IMG/VR virus record: IMGVR_UViG_3300002460_000132 | Coordinates: 1 to 29,164 of that record | Source of the DNA: a virus | Reading direction: 5' to 3' (one strand) | Length of the DNA stretch: 29,164 nucleotides | Part shown: positions 20,384 through 27,748 of the stretch, in pieces | Position numbering within the stretch: the stretch's first letter is position 1 | Layout of the letters: the number at the start of each line of letters is the position of its first letter | Position numbers and translations under genes: made by a program | Notes under the pieces: model-generated | Seen by the model: the letters and a program-made list of their open reading frames with translations, nothing else | Database searches by the model: none | What the model was told of the DNA's origin: nothing

Positions 20384-22135
20384 ATGATTTTGACACTGAA
20401 GGCACCAATTGTCACAGCTCTTAAAACAGATCTGGCTCGACTTCACATTTTTGAAATAGACAAAGATGGAGATATTGTCTATAAAAAGAATGGTAGGAGG
20501 CACAATTTCAATTATGAGAAAGAAGCTGAGCTTGATCTTTCAGCGTTGACGAAAGGTGAGACTCAGAATCTAGTCACTCTTCTTGAGACGGCGAAGGTTC
20601 ATGGATGTAAGGTGGCAGCGTCTGATGTGAAAAAATACCTTCGAGCGTCGGAAGAAGGCGTTGAAAACGTCAGGGCAAGAACCTGTCGACAAGCGGCTTG
20701 GATGCTAGAGCATTTCTTCGCTCGACTTCCTCACCACGCGATCTTCAGCCGCGATCAATATGGAGGGAACAGCTACAGCGGTTACTATGTAGGTGACGTT
20801 GATTTCGAGCCGACAAAACCAGGCACCAGTTCTCGAGATCGGCAGGAAGAATATTGTCAAATCGATCTTTGGCACATTGAGAACGATTGTCGAAAGAGCG
20901 GCGGTCTTAGACTTCATCGAGGTGATGTCCTTGAGATGACGTGCCTTGAGATTCTCGACGGGATGGGATATGTGTCTGAAACTCCTCGACTGATGGAGAG
21001 GCTGCGAACAGAGACTGAACTGTTCTACAAGAGAAGTGAGCAGATTGGTCTTCAGTGCAAGGCAGTTGGATTGGGTCTGGTTGATCTTGACGATGCTTCG
21101 GAGTCTAGTGACAGAGGTTACGGTCGAAACAAGATCAAACTTGACCATTTTGGCGAATCAAGAGTGGTGGTAGACGTCTACCAAGAAACCGACAAAGAAG
21201 AGAGAAGTGGTCGAGGTGGTGGAGAGGTTGATCCCTATCGATGGCACAATTGGAATATGAGGTTTCATACACCTTCTGAGGATGAGATCGTCCGTCACCT
21301 TGAAGCAGATGAAGACACTGCTGAGCCAACGGATGTTGATATTCCAGTTCATCCTCTTGTGCCTTGCTATGATTTAAAAAGACACAAGAGATTGAGAATT
21401 CACGTCAATAACCTTACGCCCTATCAGTATGACAAGAACGTCTCAGAAAGGCTTGTTTTGCCTGACAGGGATTGGAAGATGGTGAACCTGTTGGTTGATC
21501 ATTCTTCGAACGAATTCAATGATATTGTGGCGAACAAGGGTCAGAGCATGAATGTCCTGTCTGTTGGAATTCCAGGGACGGGTAAGACAGCGACAGCAGA
21601 AGTCTTTGCGGAATTCAAGGAACGTCCGCTCTACACGATCCAATGCAGTCAACTCGGGTTGGATGCTGATCAGGTTGAGAAGAATCTGTCAATCATTATG
21701 ATGAGAGCAAACAGATGGAACGCCGTTCTTCTTCTCGATGAGGCAGATGTCTACATTCGGAAACGCGGAACTGATTTGAATCAAAATGCCATCGTTGGGG
21801 CATTTCTGAGAGTTCTTGAGTATGCGAGTTGCATTCTGTTCATGACGACGAATCTTGAGGATTCAGTTGACGATGCAATTACGAGTCGGTGCATCGCTCG
21901 ACTTCATTACGGACCTCCTGGACCTGAAAATCAGAGTAAGATCTGGAGAATCTTGTCTGGGTTGAATGGACTGACGATGACTCTTGAGGAGATTAAGAAG
22001 GTCACAACAAGACATCCAAACCTTACCGGAAGAGATGTGAAGAATCTTCTCAAGCTGGCGTCGTTTGCAAAGGCAGATAAGATGATCGACGCTGAGGCGG
22101 TTGAATATGCTCTCCAGTTCAAGCCGACGGAGTGA
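20384..22135 (+). CDS. AAA+ ATPase with a large novel N-terminal region
   Basis: A 583-residue protein. Residues about 385-580 are a classical AAA+ module: Walker A GIPGTGKTATAEVFAE (about 395-402), LDADQVEKNLS, Walker B AVLLLDEADVYIRKRG, FLRVLEYASCILFMTTN (sensor 1), TSRCIARLHYG (arginine finger), and a helical lid. This resembles the FtsH/BCS1/proteasome branch rather than clamp loaders. Residues 1-380 are not recognised: a small start, then a region with EEGVENVRARTCRQAAWML and a Cys/His-poor, charged core. No protease site. A remodelling or protein-unfolding ATPase is inferred. Confidence 0.8.
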   Translation: MILTLKAPIVTALKTDLARLHIFEIDKDGDIVYKKNGRRHNFNYEKEAELDLSALTKGETQNLVTLLETAKVHGCKVAASDVKKYLRASEEGVENVRARTCRQAAWMLEHFFARLPHHAIFSRDQYGGNSYSGYYVGDVDFEPTKPGTSSRDRQEEYCQIDLWHIENDCRKSGGLRLHRGDVLEMTCLEILDGMGYVSETPRLMERLRTETELFYKRSEQIGLQCKAVGLGLVDLDDASESSDRGYGRNKIKLDHFGESRVVVDVYQETDKEERSGRGGGEVDPYRWHNWNMRFHTPSEDEIVRHLEADEDTAEPTDVDIPVHPLVPCYDLKRHKRLRIHVNNLTPYQYDKNVSERLVLPDRDWKMVNLLVDHSSNEFNDIVANKGQSMNVLSVGIPGTGKTATAEVFAEFKERPLYTIQCSQLGLDADQVEKNLSIIMMRANRWNAVLLLDEADVYIRKRGTDLNQNAIVGAFLRVLEYASCILFMTTNLEDSVDDAITSRCIARLHYGPPGPENQSKIWRILSGLNGLTMTLEEIKKVTTRHPNLTGRDVKNLLKLASFAKADKMIDAEAVEYALQFKPTE

Positions 22136-22138
22136 GTG

Positions 22139-22972
22139 ATGAGAGGATATGAACTCTATAAGATTTTTCAAGGTCTTGCGCCAAAAGAGCAAGACTACGC
22201 TGTTGGTTATTTTCTTGGTGGCGTCGGAATGTTAGCTGAAGGTTTCACCACACCTCATAGACACCAAGAGAAGGCTGTCTTTGCGATGAATGAGTTTGAA
22301 GACGCTATGAAGAAATCAGAAGAGATTGACTTGAGCAACCCTGAAGCTGATCCTTTGGTGATATCTGCTGAAAGAGTATCTTCGTACGAATCGAAAGAAA
22401 CGCACAAACCGTATGAAGGAGGATTGTCTCATAGAGAAAGAGCTGAGCTAATTGGTTTCTTTCCTGCGGGAGGACAGAGCATTGACAAAACGGGTCAGAA
22501 GATGTGGTCTCAGGGTCAGGTAGATTGCATTCGAAAGGTTATGAAGGAAAGGGCAGCGAAGAACACGTTGGTGAGGTTCAGTCACACTCTTTACACCCGT
22601 GAAGACAAAGATGCTCCTCTTTTAATCAAAGATCCGAATGGAGACATCGTTCTCCAATTGTGCAAGGTTTGTGGTCGAGGAGAAGCTGAACTGGATACTA
22701 TTTGTCCGGGTTTCAAGAATGGTTTGAATCCGAATGAGGCTATTGTCTCAACTGAGAAAGAAACTGTCAATCATCCATCTCACTACAATCAAGGCAAGAT
22801 TGAAGTGATTGATGCAATTGAAGATTGGAAACTTGATTTTTCAGAAGGTTGCGTCGTAAAATACTTGGCAAGGCACAGACACAAGAACGGGTTGGAAGAT
22901 TTGAAAAAAGCCCGTTGGTACTTGAATCGTTTGATTGAAAATCTTGAAAAGAAAGAGCAAGATGACGTTTAG
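22139..22972 (+). CDS. DUF3310 (SaV-like) protein with N-terminal extension
   Basis: A 277-residue protein starting at ATG 22139 (three bases after a GTG). Residues 1-170 are unrecognised, with a helical core. Then CKVCGRGEAELDTICPG, a Cys-rich strip common in phage proteins. Residues about 208-272 are DUF3310: NHPSHYNQGKIEVIDAI, FSEGCVVKYLARHRHKNG, LEDLKKARWYLNRLI. The domain is often annotated as SaV-like and sits beside nucleotide genes. Here it precedes MazG and ThyX. The fusion with the long N-terminal part is unusual. Confidence 0.8.
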   Translation: MRGYELYKIFQGLAPKEQDYAVGYFLGGVGMLAEGFTTPHRHQEKAVFAMNEFEDAMKKSEEIDLSNPEADPLVISAERVSSYESKETHKPYEGGLSHRERAELIGFFPAGGQSIDKTGQKMWSQGQVDCIRKVMKERAAKNTLVRFSHTLYTREDKDAPLLIKDPNGDIVLQLCKVCGRGEAELDTICPGFKNGLNPNEAIVSTEKETVNHPSHYNQGKIEVIDAIEDWKLDFSEGCVVKYLARHRHKNGLEDLKKARWYLNRLIENLEKKEQDDV

Positions 22973-23312
22973 CGAACGAAATAGACAGAGATGTGAGGCG
23001 CCAAATGGGTTCAACCACAAACTCAATTCTTGGACTTTGAGTGATTGGATGACGGCTCTGACGGGAGAGGTCGGAGAAGCTGCAAATATCATCAAGAAGC
23101 TCAATCGAATTCGTGACGGGATTCGAGGGAACACAGAATCTCTCGGGCAACTGACAATGATGCTCGCAGATGAACTCGCTGACGTAGCAGTTTATCTGGA
23201 TCTTCTGGCTCAGGCTGCTGGTTTCGATCTAGAGACAATTCGAGAGGCGAAGTTTCAGAAGACAAGTCAGAAGATTGGTTACATCGAACCTGAACAGAAA
23301 GAACCCAAATGA
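22962..23312 (+). CDS. MazG-like nucleotide pyrophosphohydrolase
   Basis: A 116-residue all-alpha NTP pyrophosphohydrolase. ATG 22962 is chosen over 22935, which would lie deep in the previous gene. Metal-binding ExxE is in WMTALTGEVGEAANII and ExxD in LADELADVAVYLDLLAQ, then GFDLETIREAKFQKTS. Known family role: hydrolysis of (d)NTPs to monophosphates; phage copies may also affect the host stringent signal. Coupled to ThyX by ATGA. Confidence 0.87.
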   Translation: MTFSERNRQRCEAPNGFNHKLNSWTLSDWMTALTGEVGEAANIIKKLNRIRDGIRGNTESLGQLTMMLADELADVAVYLDLLAQAAGFDLETIREAKFQKTSQKIGYIEPEQKEPK

Positions 23313-24406
23313 CAGCCATCGTCACGAAACGATCGTTGACCAGAGAAGAACGAACAGTCGAAGATCTCCGTTGGAAAAAGTTTCCTGTCCTCAGTGACGG
23401 ATTCGTCTGTCTGGTTGATGTGATGGGAGACGATTCATCTGTGGTTCAGGCGGCGAGGGTGAGTTATGGAAAGGATGTGAGAGCGGAAGAGCGATCTGAT
23501 AAGCACATCAAGAAGCTGAAGAGCCTTTTCGGGGAAAGAGAGATTGTTCCTGGTCCAGGTGCTGGTGTTTATGGATGTTACAATGAGGTCGAACATAAAT
23601 GGGCTCGAGAGTCTATTGTTGAAGATCAGAAGAAAGACGATCGAAATCTCATTCGCTATATGATGAGACATAATCACGGAACCCCATTCGAAATGTGCGA
23701 ATTGAAGCTCCTCATTCGAATGCCGATGGACTCATGGAGGCAGATGATTCGTCATCGCACCGCCAACGTGAATGAGTATTCGACGAGATACACGGAAGCG
23801 ATTGACTCGATGGACAAGACACCCCCGGACCAATGGAGACTTCAAAGTGGAACGAATAAGCAAGGGAGCTTGGGAAGATTAGAAGAATGGCCAAAGGAGA
23901 TCAAACCTTACGGTGAAAGTTTGATTTCGGCTGGGAAGTATCTGTCGATGCAAGAGGCAGACTTTCACGATAGGGCTCAACGTATCTACCAGGAGAGATT
24001 GAAATTTGGTGTTGCTCGAGAACAGGCCAGAAAAGACCTTCCTCTTTCGAATTTCACCGAGGCTTATTGGAAATGTGATCTGAGAAATGTTCTCCACTTT
24101 CTCGGTCTTCGAATGGATTCTCATGCTCAACTTGAAATTCGTCAGTACGCTACGATCATCGGAGAACAGATTGTCAAACCACTCTTTCCGATGGTGTGGG
24201 AAGCGTTTGAGGATTACAGACTCGGAGCGATGAGTTTGACGAGGTTGGATATTGAGACGATTAGGAAATGTCTGAGTTGGTATGAGAAATTCACAAAGAT
24301 TGAAGCGGATTCTCAGTATTGGCCTGAAGAATGGAGAACAGAAAAGAGTCGAGAACGTGACGAGTGCATTGAAAAACTGAAGAAGCTTGGGTTGGTGGAG
24401 GAATAG
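23309..24406 (+). CDS. thyX: flavin-dependent thymidylate synthase ThyX
   Basis: A 365-residue ThyX. RHRTANVNEYSTRY is the ThyX motif; the Ser of RHRx7S is kept, while the earlier Ser position is Asn. Also AARVSYGKD, RYMMRHNHGTPFEMCELK, and the C-terminal NVLHFLGLRMDSHAQLEIRQ. About 40 extra residues (near 66-105; VPGPGAGVYGCYNEVEHKW) lie between the first strand and the DxxLIRYMMRH helix, and a 40-residue tail is added, so it is longer than most ThyX (about 220-280). Reaction: dUMP to dTMP with methylene-THF and FADH2/NADPH. Confidence 0.93.
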   Translation: MTAIVTKRSLTREERTVEDLRWKKFPVLSDGFVCLVDVMGDDSSVVQAARVSYGKDVRAEERSDKHIKKLKSLFGEREIVPGPGAGVYGCYNEVEHKWARESIVEDQKKDDRNLIRYMMRHNHGTPFEMCELKLLIRMPMDSWRQMIRHRTANVNEYSTRYTEAIDSMDKTPPDQWRLQSGTNKQGSLGRLEEWPKEIKPYGESLISAGKYLSMQEADFHDRAQRIYQERLKFGVAREQARKDLPLSNFTEAYWKCDLRNVLHFLGLRMDSHAQLEIRQYATIIGEQIVKPLFPMVWEAFEDYRLGAMSLTRLDIETIRKCLSWYEKFTKIEADSQYWPEEWRTEKSRERDECIEKLKKLGLVEE

Positions 24407-24413
24407 CAATTAT

Positions 24414-24505
24414 CACCTTACTCAACGCAATAGCAACGCGATAGCCGCGTTACTAGGTAGGTGTGCATAGTCCGCTATTAGGACGAAAACTGTGCGGCTA
24501 TCGCG
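24414..24505 (+). repeat. structured intergenic repeat, possible RNA switch
   Basis: In the 130-base gap before the SEC-C gene: CGCGATAGCCGC (24437-24448) and GCGGCTATCGCG (24494-24505) are a perfect 12-bp inverted repeat 45 bases apart. The first copy also forms a local hairpin AACGCG/CGCGTT (24435-24451) inside CACCT-TAC/GTAGGTG (24414-24421 with 24457-24463). GTCC/GGAC (24470-24484) lies between. The two pairings exclude each other, as in a bistable leader. AGGAGGG (24526-24532) follows. Confidence 0.45.
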
Positions 24506-24536
24506 ATGCAGTGCGGTTGTCTTATAGGAGGGTGAA

Positions 24537-24737
24537 ATGGATAAGGCCACGGGAAAGATTTATGTTGATTTGGAATCTGCGAGAAGAGATCGTGTCAAAG
24601 AAGAAAATCTTCTTGAGATGGGAGTAGCACCTACTCCCAGACAGATTTCTAGAGGCAGAGTCAGTAGAAATGAACCCTGCTCGTGTGGTAGTGGTAAGAA
24701 GTTCAAGAGATGTTGTTTGAAGAGGAGCTATCCGTGA
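24537..24737 (+). CDS. SEC-C motif protein
   Basis: A 66-residue protein ending in RNEPCSCGSGKKFKRCC, the SEC-C zinc motif (CxCx8CC) known from the tail of SecA and many small proteins. The N-terminal half is charged and helical. It could bind zinc and a protein partner. Strong ribosome binding site AGGAGGG. A structured gap precedes it. Confidence 0.85.
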   Translation: MDKATGKIYVDLESARRDRVKEENLLEMGVAPTPRQISRGRVSRNEPCSCGSGKKFKRCCLKRSYP

Positions 24738-24991
24738 AATGGTTTTCAGATCTAGCTGATCTACCAGAAGAGGCTAGAATAAGGATCATTGGTGAAGCAG
24801 TCATGTCTGTGTCTGGGCAAGGCATAATAGGTTTTGTGGTAGATTCAGAACCAGGCAAGGCGGATAGGTACGTCCGTAAATTGATAACGAGATTCCCAGA
24901 TATTAGAGAGATTGATAGGGTTAATGGACCTGTCAAGAACACAACGACGATTAGAGTCTGTCGAAAAGATAAGATGCCTGAGAAAGGTTGA
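24734..24991 (+). CDS. hypothetical protein
   Basis: An 85-residue protein starting at GTG 24734 (GTGA overlap, AGGAG seven bases upstream), not the earlier ATG 24710. KWFSDLADLPEEARIRIIGE, AVMSVSGQGIIGFVV, RYVRKLITRFPDIREIDRVN. Alpha/beta, with no motif recognised. Its stop lies in the first copy of a 19-base tandem duplication. Confidence 0.6.
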   Translation: MKWFSDLADLPEEARIRIIGEAVMSVSGQGIIGFVVDSEPGKADRYVRKLITRFPDIREIDRVNGPVKNTTTIRVCRKDKMPEKG

Positions 24992-25017
24992 GATGGATGA
25001 GAAAGGTTGAGATGGAT
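24980..25017 (+). repeat. 19-bp tandem duplication over a translation start
   Basis: GAGAAAGGTTGAGATGGAT occurs twice head to tail (24980-24998 and 24999-25017), with a partial third start. Each copy contains a ribosome binding site, TGA and ATG. The first copy ends the previous gene and opens a five-codon ORF (MDEKG); the second gives the true start of the next gene. Confidence 0.9.
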
Positions 25018-25398
25018 GAGAATTTCGGACGATTGATGGAGTTGTTAGAAGCTCACAGGAGATTTCATCAACGAGTAGGTTGTCCGGGTCGGCCTGAGTG
25101 TTTGGTCTGTGCAGAAGAGGAGTGGTTTGAATTGCACAATCGAGAGGACAAACCATGCACAGAGGAGTTCTTCAAATCAATTGGTTGGATTAACCATAAG
25201 AGTAGTTACTGTTCGACGTGGTGTCTTCCAGTGAGTCGAATTGAAGCTACGTTCTATTTTGAGCCTGGTGTCTACTATCAGTTCAGTGTAGGACACATGA
25301 TTTTTCCGATCAAAACTGAGGGACAGGTAAGAACTCTATTGAAATTGATCGGCCACATTCCTTCTGAGGTGAAGACAGATGGATCGAAGTCAGATTAA
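25012..25398 (+). CDS. hypothetical Cys-rich protein
   Basis: A 128-residue protein starting at ATG 25012 in the second copy of a tandem duplication. The TTG 24988 start would add the repeat's own translation and is rejected. FGRLMELLEAHRRFHQRVGC, RPECLVCAEEEWFELH, CSTWCLPVSRIEATFYF. Two CxxC-type pairs suggest a metal site. No family recognised. Confidence 0.65.
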   Translation: MDENFGRLMELLEAHRRFHQRVGCPGRPECLVCAEEEWFELHNREDKPCTEEFFKSIGWINHKSSYCSTWCLPVSRIEATFYFEPGVYYQFSVGHMIFPIKTEGQVRTLLKLIGHIPSEVKTDGSKSD

Positions 25399-25693
25399 CT
25401 GGAACTCGATTGGATTTGGTTACGATCCTTTCTGGTTTCAGCGGTTGTTAGAGACACACAGAGAAAAAGACGTCGAAAGAATCATGAGGCAGAATCAAGG
25501 GAGAAAAGTTAATGGGCATCCAGTGGTGTTGATAGAAGAGCCGAAAGGAGAGAAAGGCATCTGTCCAAATTGTGGTTCAAATGCCTTTTTCAATATCTGG
25601 GCTCGACAGCATAATGCTCAATGTGTTGATTGTGGAACTCAATTCAGAGTGGTTTTCGAATTTGGTGTCCCGATGGGAAAAGTGGTAGAATAG
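25379..25693 (+). CDS. zinc-ribbon hypothetical protein
   Basis: A 104-residue protein, overlapping the previous gene by 20 bases. The first half is helical (FQRLLETHREKDVERIMRQN). The second is a zinc ribbon GICPNCGSNAFFNIWARQHN, AQCVDCGTQFRVVFEFG (CPNC...CVDC). It is one of four small Cys-rich genes in a row. Function unknown; RNA, DNA or protein binding is possible. Confidence 0.7.
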   Translation: MDRSQINWNSIGFGYDPFWFQRLLETHREKDVERIMRQNQGRKVNGHPVVLIEEPKGEKGICPNCGSNAFFNIWARQHNAQCVDCGTQFRVVFEFGVPMGKVVE

Positions 25694-25707
25694 AAAGGAG
25701 AAGATGA

Positions 25708-26067
25708 ATGCCTTGTCCACTCTGTAAAAGTGAGGCCTATGAAACTCTTATCAATGATTCAAATGGTAGTGCGACCATATCAGTTCGTTGTGCAGATTGT
25801 CGAGCGATCTATGAAATCGAAAGACCAATCGAATTTGATTCTGAAGGTTTGAAATTCAGAAGATTGATTCGAGGATTTCTGTCAGGTGTGAACGATGTGT
25901 TGAAAGAATTCAGTCAAACCACTCACGGGTCGATAGCAGCTCGAGGACCTGTTGATTTGCAGTCGGTTCTCGATGAAATGGTAGAAGCCTACGACAAACC
26001 TGATTCGTACAATATCAGTGAGCTAAGCCAACACATCGAGGCATTTTTGAAAAGTGAGAAAGAATGA
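25708..26067 (+). CDS. zinc-ribbon hypothetical protein
   Basis: A 119-residue protein. A ribbon at the start (PCPLCKSEAYETLIN, RCADCRAIYEIER), then helical segments (FRRLIRGFLSGVNDVLKEFS, YNISELSQHIEAFLK). GAAAGGAGAAG upstream of ATG 25708. The start is a ribbon like that of the previous protein, but the rest differs. Function unknown. Confidence 0.7.
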   Translation: MPCPLCKSEAYETLINDSNGSATISVRCADCRAIYEIERPIEFDSEGLKFRRLIRGFLSGVNDVLKEFSQTTHGSIAARGPVDLQSVLDEMVEAYDKPDSYNISELSQHIEAFLKSEKE

Positions 26068-26231
26068 AGAGTAGGCAAGGCGTTAAGGAGATGAAACAAA
26101 TCCTAGTCGCGGCCATTGAGACAGGGACTCAGCCTGTCTGGGTAAAGATGGCTATTGAATGGATGGAAGAAGCAGAGAAAGAGATTACTCATCTGAAGGC
26201 ACTTCTTGCTGAGAAGGGTGATAGAGAATGA
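26064..26231 (+). CDS. 55-residue hypothetical protein
   Basis: A short gene in the gap between two larger ones: ATG 26064 overlaps the previous stop (ATGA) and its TGA overlaps the next ATG (ATGA). It encodes MKSRQGVKEMKQILVAAIET, TQPVWVKMAIEWMEEAEKEI and a helical, acidic end. The perfect tiling makes it convincing. Function unknown. Confidence 0.75.
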   Translation: MKSRQGVKEMKQILVAAIETGTQPVWVKMAIEWMEEAEKEITHLKALLAEKGDRE

Positions 26232-26533
26232 ACTCGAAACTCACATGGAAAGATCTCGGTGGCTGGGAAGAGGCGTGGGTAGGCACTCTTCTTGATGGAG
26301 TTCGATTCACTCTTGAGGCTCGTCCGTCTTGTCATAGAAGAGGGATGCACAGACTCTTGGTTGAAGTCTGCGGTGGAGAGAATCATCACAAATGGGGTTG
26401 TTTTGATGATCAAGATCAACCAATGCGATACTACCATTTGAGAGAATCAGCAGAGAAAGAAGCTCAGGCGATAGCAGATGTCTTAGTGGCAGGAAGAATG
26501 GAAATCGCAGAGTTGGAGGAGAGTCGTGTCTAA
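26228..26533 (+). CDS. hypothetical protein
   Basis: A 101-residue protein: LTWKDLGGWEEAWVGTLLDG, RFTLEARPSCHRRGMHRLLV, EVCGGENHHKWGCFDDQDQP. The His/Cys-rich middle (CHRRGMH, CGGENHHKWGC) might bind metal. The second half is a helix (AEKEAQAIADVLVAG). ATGA start. No family recognised. Confidence 0.65.
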   Translation: MNSKLTWKDLGGWEEAWVGTLLDGVRFTLEARPSCHRRGMHRLLVEVCGGENHHKWGCFDDQDQPMRYYHLRESAEKEAQAIADVLVAGRMEIAELEESRV

Positions 26534-26711
26534 ATCAAGAGAAGACCTGATTAACATCTACTGTCAGTTTGTGAATGATAACGAATTGAGCACCGCTGAT
26601 CTTTTGGTTCTGATTGAATTGACCGTTAGAGAGATTTCAGCAAGAGGATCGATTTCCGAAGATCAGGTTCGACGGTTGAAGAGTATGGTGAAGGAGATGA
26701 GTCAGTGGTAG
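26526..26711 (+). CDS. small helical hypothetical protein
   Basis: A 61-residue protein starting at GTG 26526, with GGAGGAGA upstream, overlapping the previous gene by eight bases. REDLINIYCQFVNDNELSTA, DLLVLIELTVREISARG, then a helical end. All-alpha by appearance. Function unknown. Confidence 0.6.
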   Translation: MSKSREDLINIYCQFVNDNELSTADLLVLIELTVREISARGSISEDQVRRLKSMVKEMSQW

Positions 26712-27079
26712 AAATATTCTGTGCGAAGTGTCAGAGAAGATGTGATGGGTATGGAGATCTTCTACAGAAAAGCAGTCCTGATCCAGTGGTAGTCATCTGC
26801 AGATCCTGTGGCAATTCTTTTCTGGGGAGGATCAAAGACAGCACCAAACCCACGTCCATAGAGTATGCCAAGATAGATGAAATCAAATCCTCTGTGAATC
26901 ATTCGCAAGAAGAATATGGAAAAGCCGTTCTTGAATGTGTTTCATCTCTGAATAAATCTCTCATCAAAGCAGGAAGAATTCCGATGACGTTGGATGAGAT
27001 GACAGGCATATCGATTTATCATTTCATTCTTCAGATGGCGAGTAACGGAATTCGATTTACGGTGGTTTCGAAGGAATAG
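26705..27079 (+). CDS. zinc-ribbon hypothetical protein
   Basis: A 124-residue protein starting at GTG 26705 (GGAG nine bases before). EIFCAKCQRRCDGYGDLLQ, VVICRSCGNSFLGRIK form a CxxC...CxxC ribbon. The rest is helical (YGKAVLECVSSLNKSLIKAG). It belongs to the zinc-ribbon cluster 24.5-27.1 kb. Function unknown. Confidence 0.65.
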   Translation: MVEIFCAKCQRRCDGYGDLLQKSSPDPVVVICRSCGNSFLGRIKDSTKPTSIEYAKIDEIKSSVNHSQEEYGKAVLECVSSLNKSLIKAGRIPMTLDEMTGISIYHFILQMASNGIRFTVVSKE

Positions 27080-27081
27080 AA

Positions 27082-27231
27082 GTGAAACCAACTGAATCTC
27101 CAACAGAATGGTACAAGAAATTCAAGGACAGATTCTACCGAAGTCAAGGTTACTGGATGGCTGATCAGGTTGGGTGGTTGATTCTTCTGGTATTGACTAC
27201 GATTCTTTTCATTCTGTTTTGGAGTAGATAA
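27082..27231 (+). CDS. 49-residue membrane protein
   Basis: A short gene starting at GTG 27082 with AAGGAA upstream. An N-terminal soluble part (SPTEWYKKFKDRFYRSQGYW) is followed by one transmembrane span (VGWLILLVLTTILFILFW) and Ser-Arg. Its TAA overlaps the next ATG by one base. Small membrane proteins are typical of phages. Function unknown. Confidence 0.65.
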   Translation: MKPTESPTEWYKKFKDRFYRSQGYWMADQVGWLILLVLTTILFILFWSR

Positions 27232-27437
27232 TGAGTCCAGAAGAAAGAGCAGATTTGGTAGAAGAAAGAGCTCTCGAGATGCTGTTAGCAGCCATGAAAG
27301 GATTTGATGATTTCATGTCTGTGGCTGCCTGTGCTGATTCGATTCGAAAGGCAGACCTAGTCGAAACGGCGAAGGCGGTTTTTACGGCTGGATTTACAGA
27401 AGGTTTTTCATTTGCCGGAAGAATGCAAAAATCATGA
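27231..27437 (+). CDS. small hypothetical protein
   Basis: A 68-residue all-helical protein: SPEERADLVEERALEMLLAA, MKGFDDFMSVAACADSIRK, AVFTAGFTEGFSFAG. No motif. The TAATG start and ATGA end fit the operon. Function unknown. Confidence 0.65.
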   Translation: MSPEERADLVEERALEMLLAAMKGFDDFMSVAACADSIRKADLVETAKAVFTAGFTEGFSFAGRMQKS

Positions 27438-27706
27438 AAGAACAGCATTTGACTACTCCGTGGAAGGTCGCTGAGGACTGGTATCGAGAATCTGAGATAG
27501 CCTCTGCGATACAGAGGAATCGAAGTATCACCCTTGATCTAAGTGAAAAGATCCCAACTGATATCTATAGTCCAGAATTTGCAAAATGGCTAACACACGA
27601 ATACCGTTTAGCGATGGTAAAGGGAATCCAGATTGGAAGAAGTTGTGACAGAAGTGAAGACAAGACGAAAGAAGAATCTATAAGAGACATTCAATCGTTA
27701 GTATAA
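27434..27706 (+). CDS. hypothetical protein
   Basis: A 90-residue protein: TTPWKVAEDWYRESEIASAI, ITLDLSEKIPTDIYSPEFAK, WLTHEYRLAMVKGIQIGRSC. Mainly helical. Followed by a 42-base AT-rich gap. No family recognised. Confidence 0.6.
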   Translation: MKEQHLTTPWKVAEDWYRESEIASAIQRNRSITLDLSEKIPTDIYSPEFAKWLTHEYRLAMVKGIQIGRSCDRSEDKTKEESIRDIQSLV

Positions 27707-27748
27707 AGAAATGTCAAGTTTTTGTTATGTTTGATTTGAGAAAGAGAT

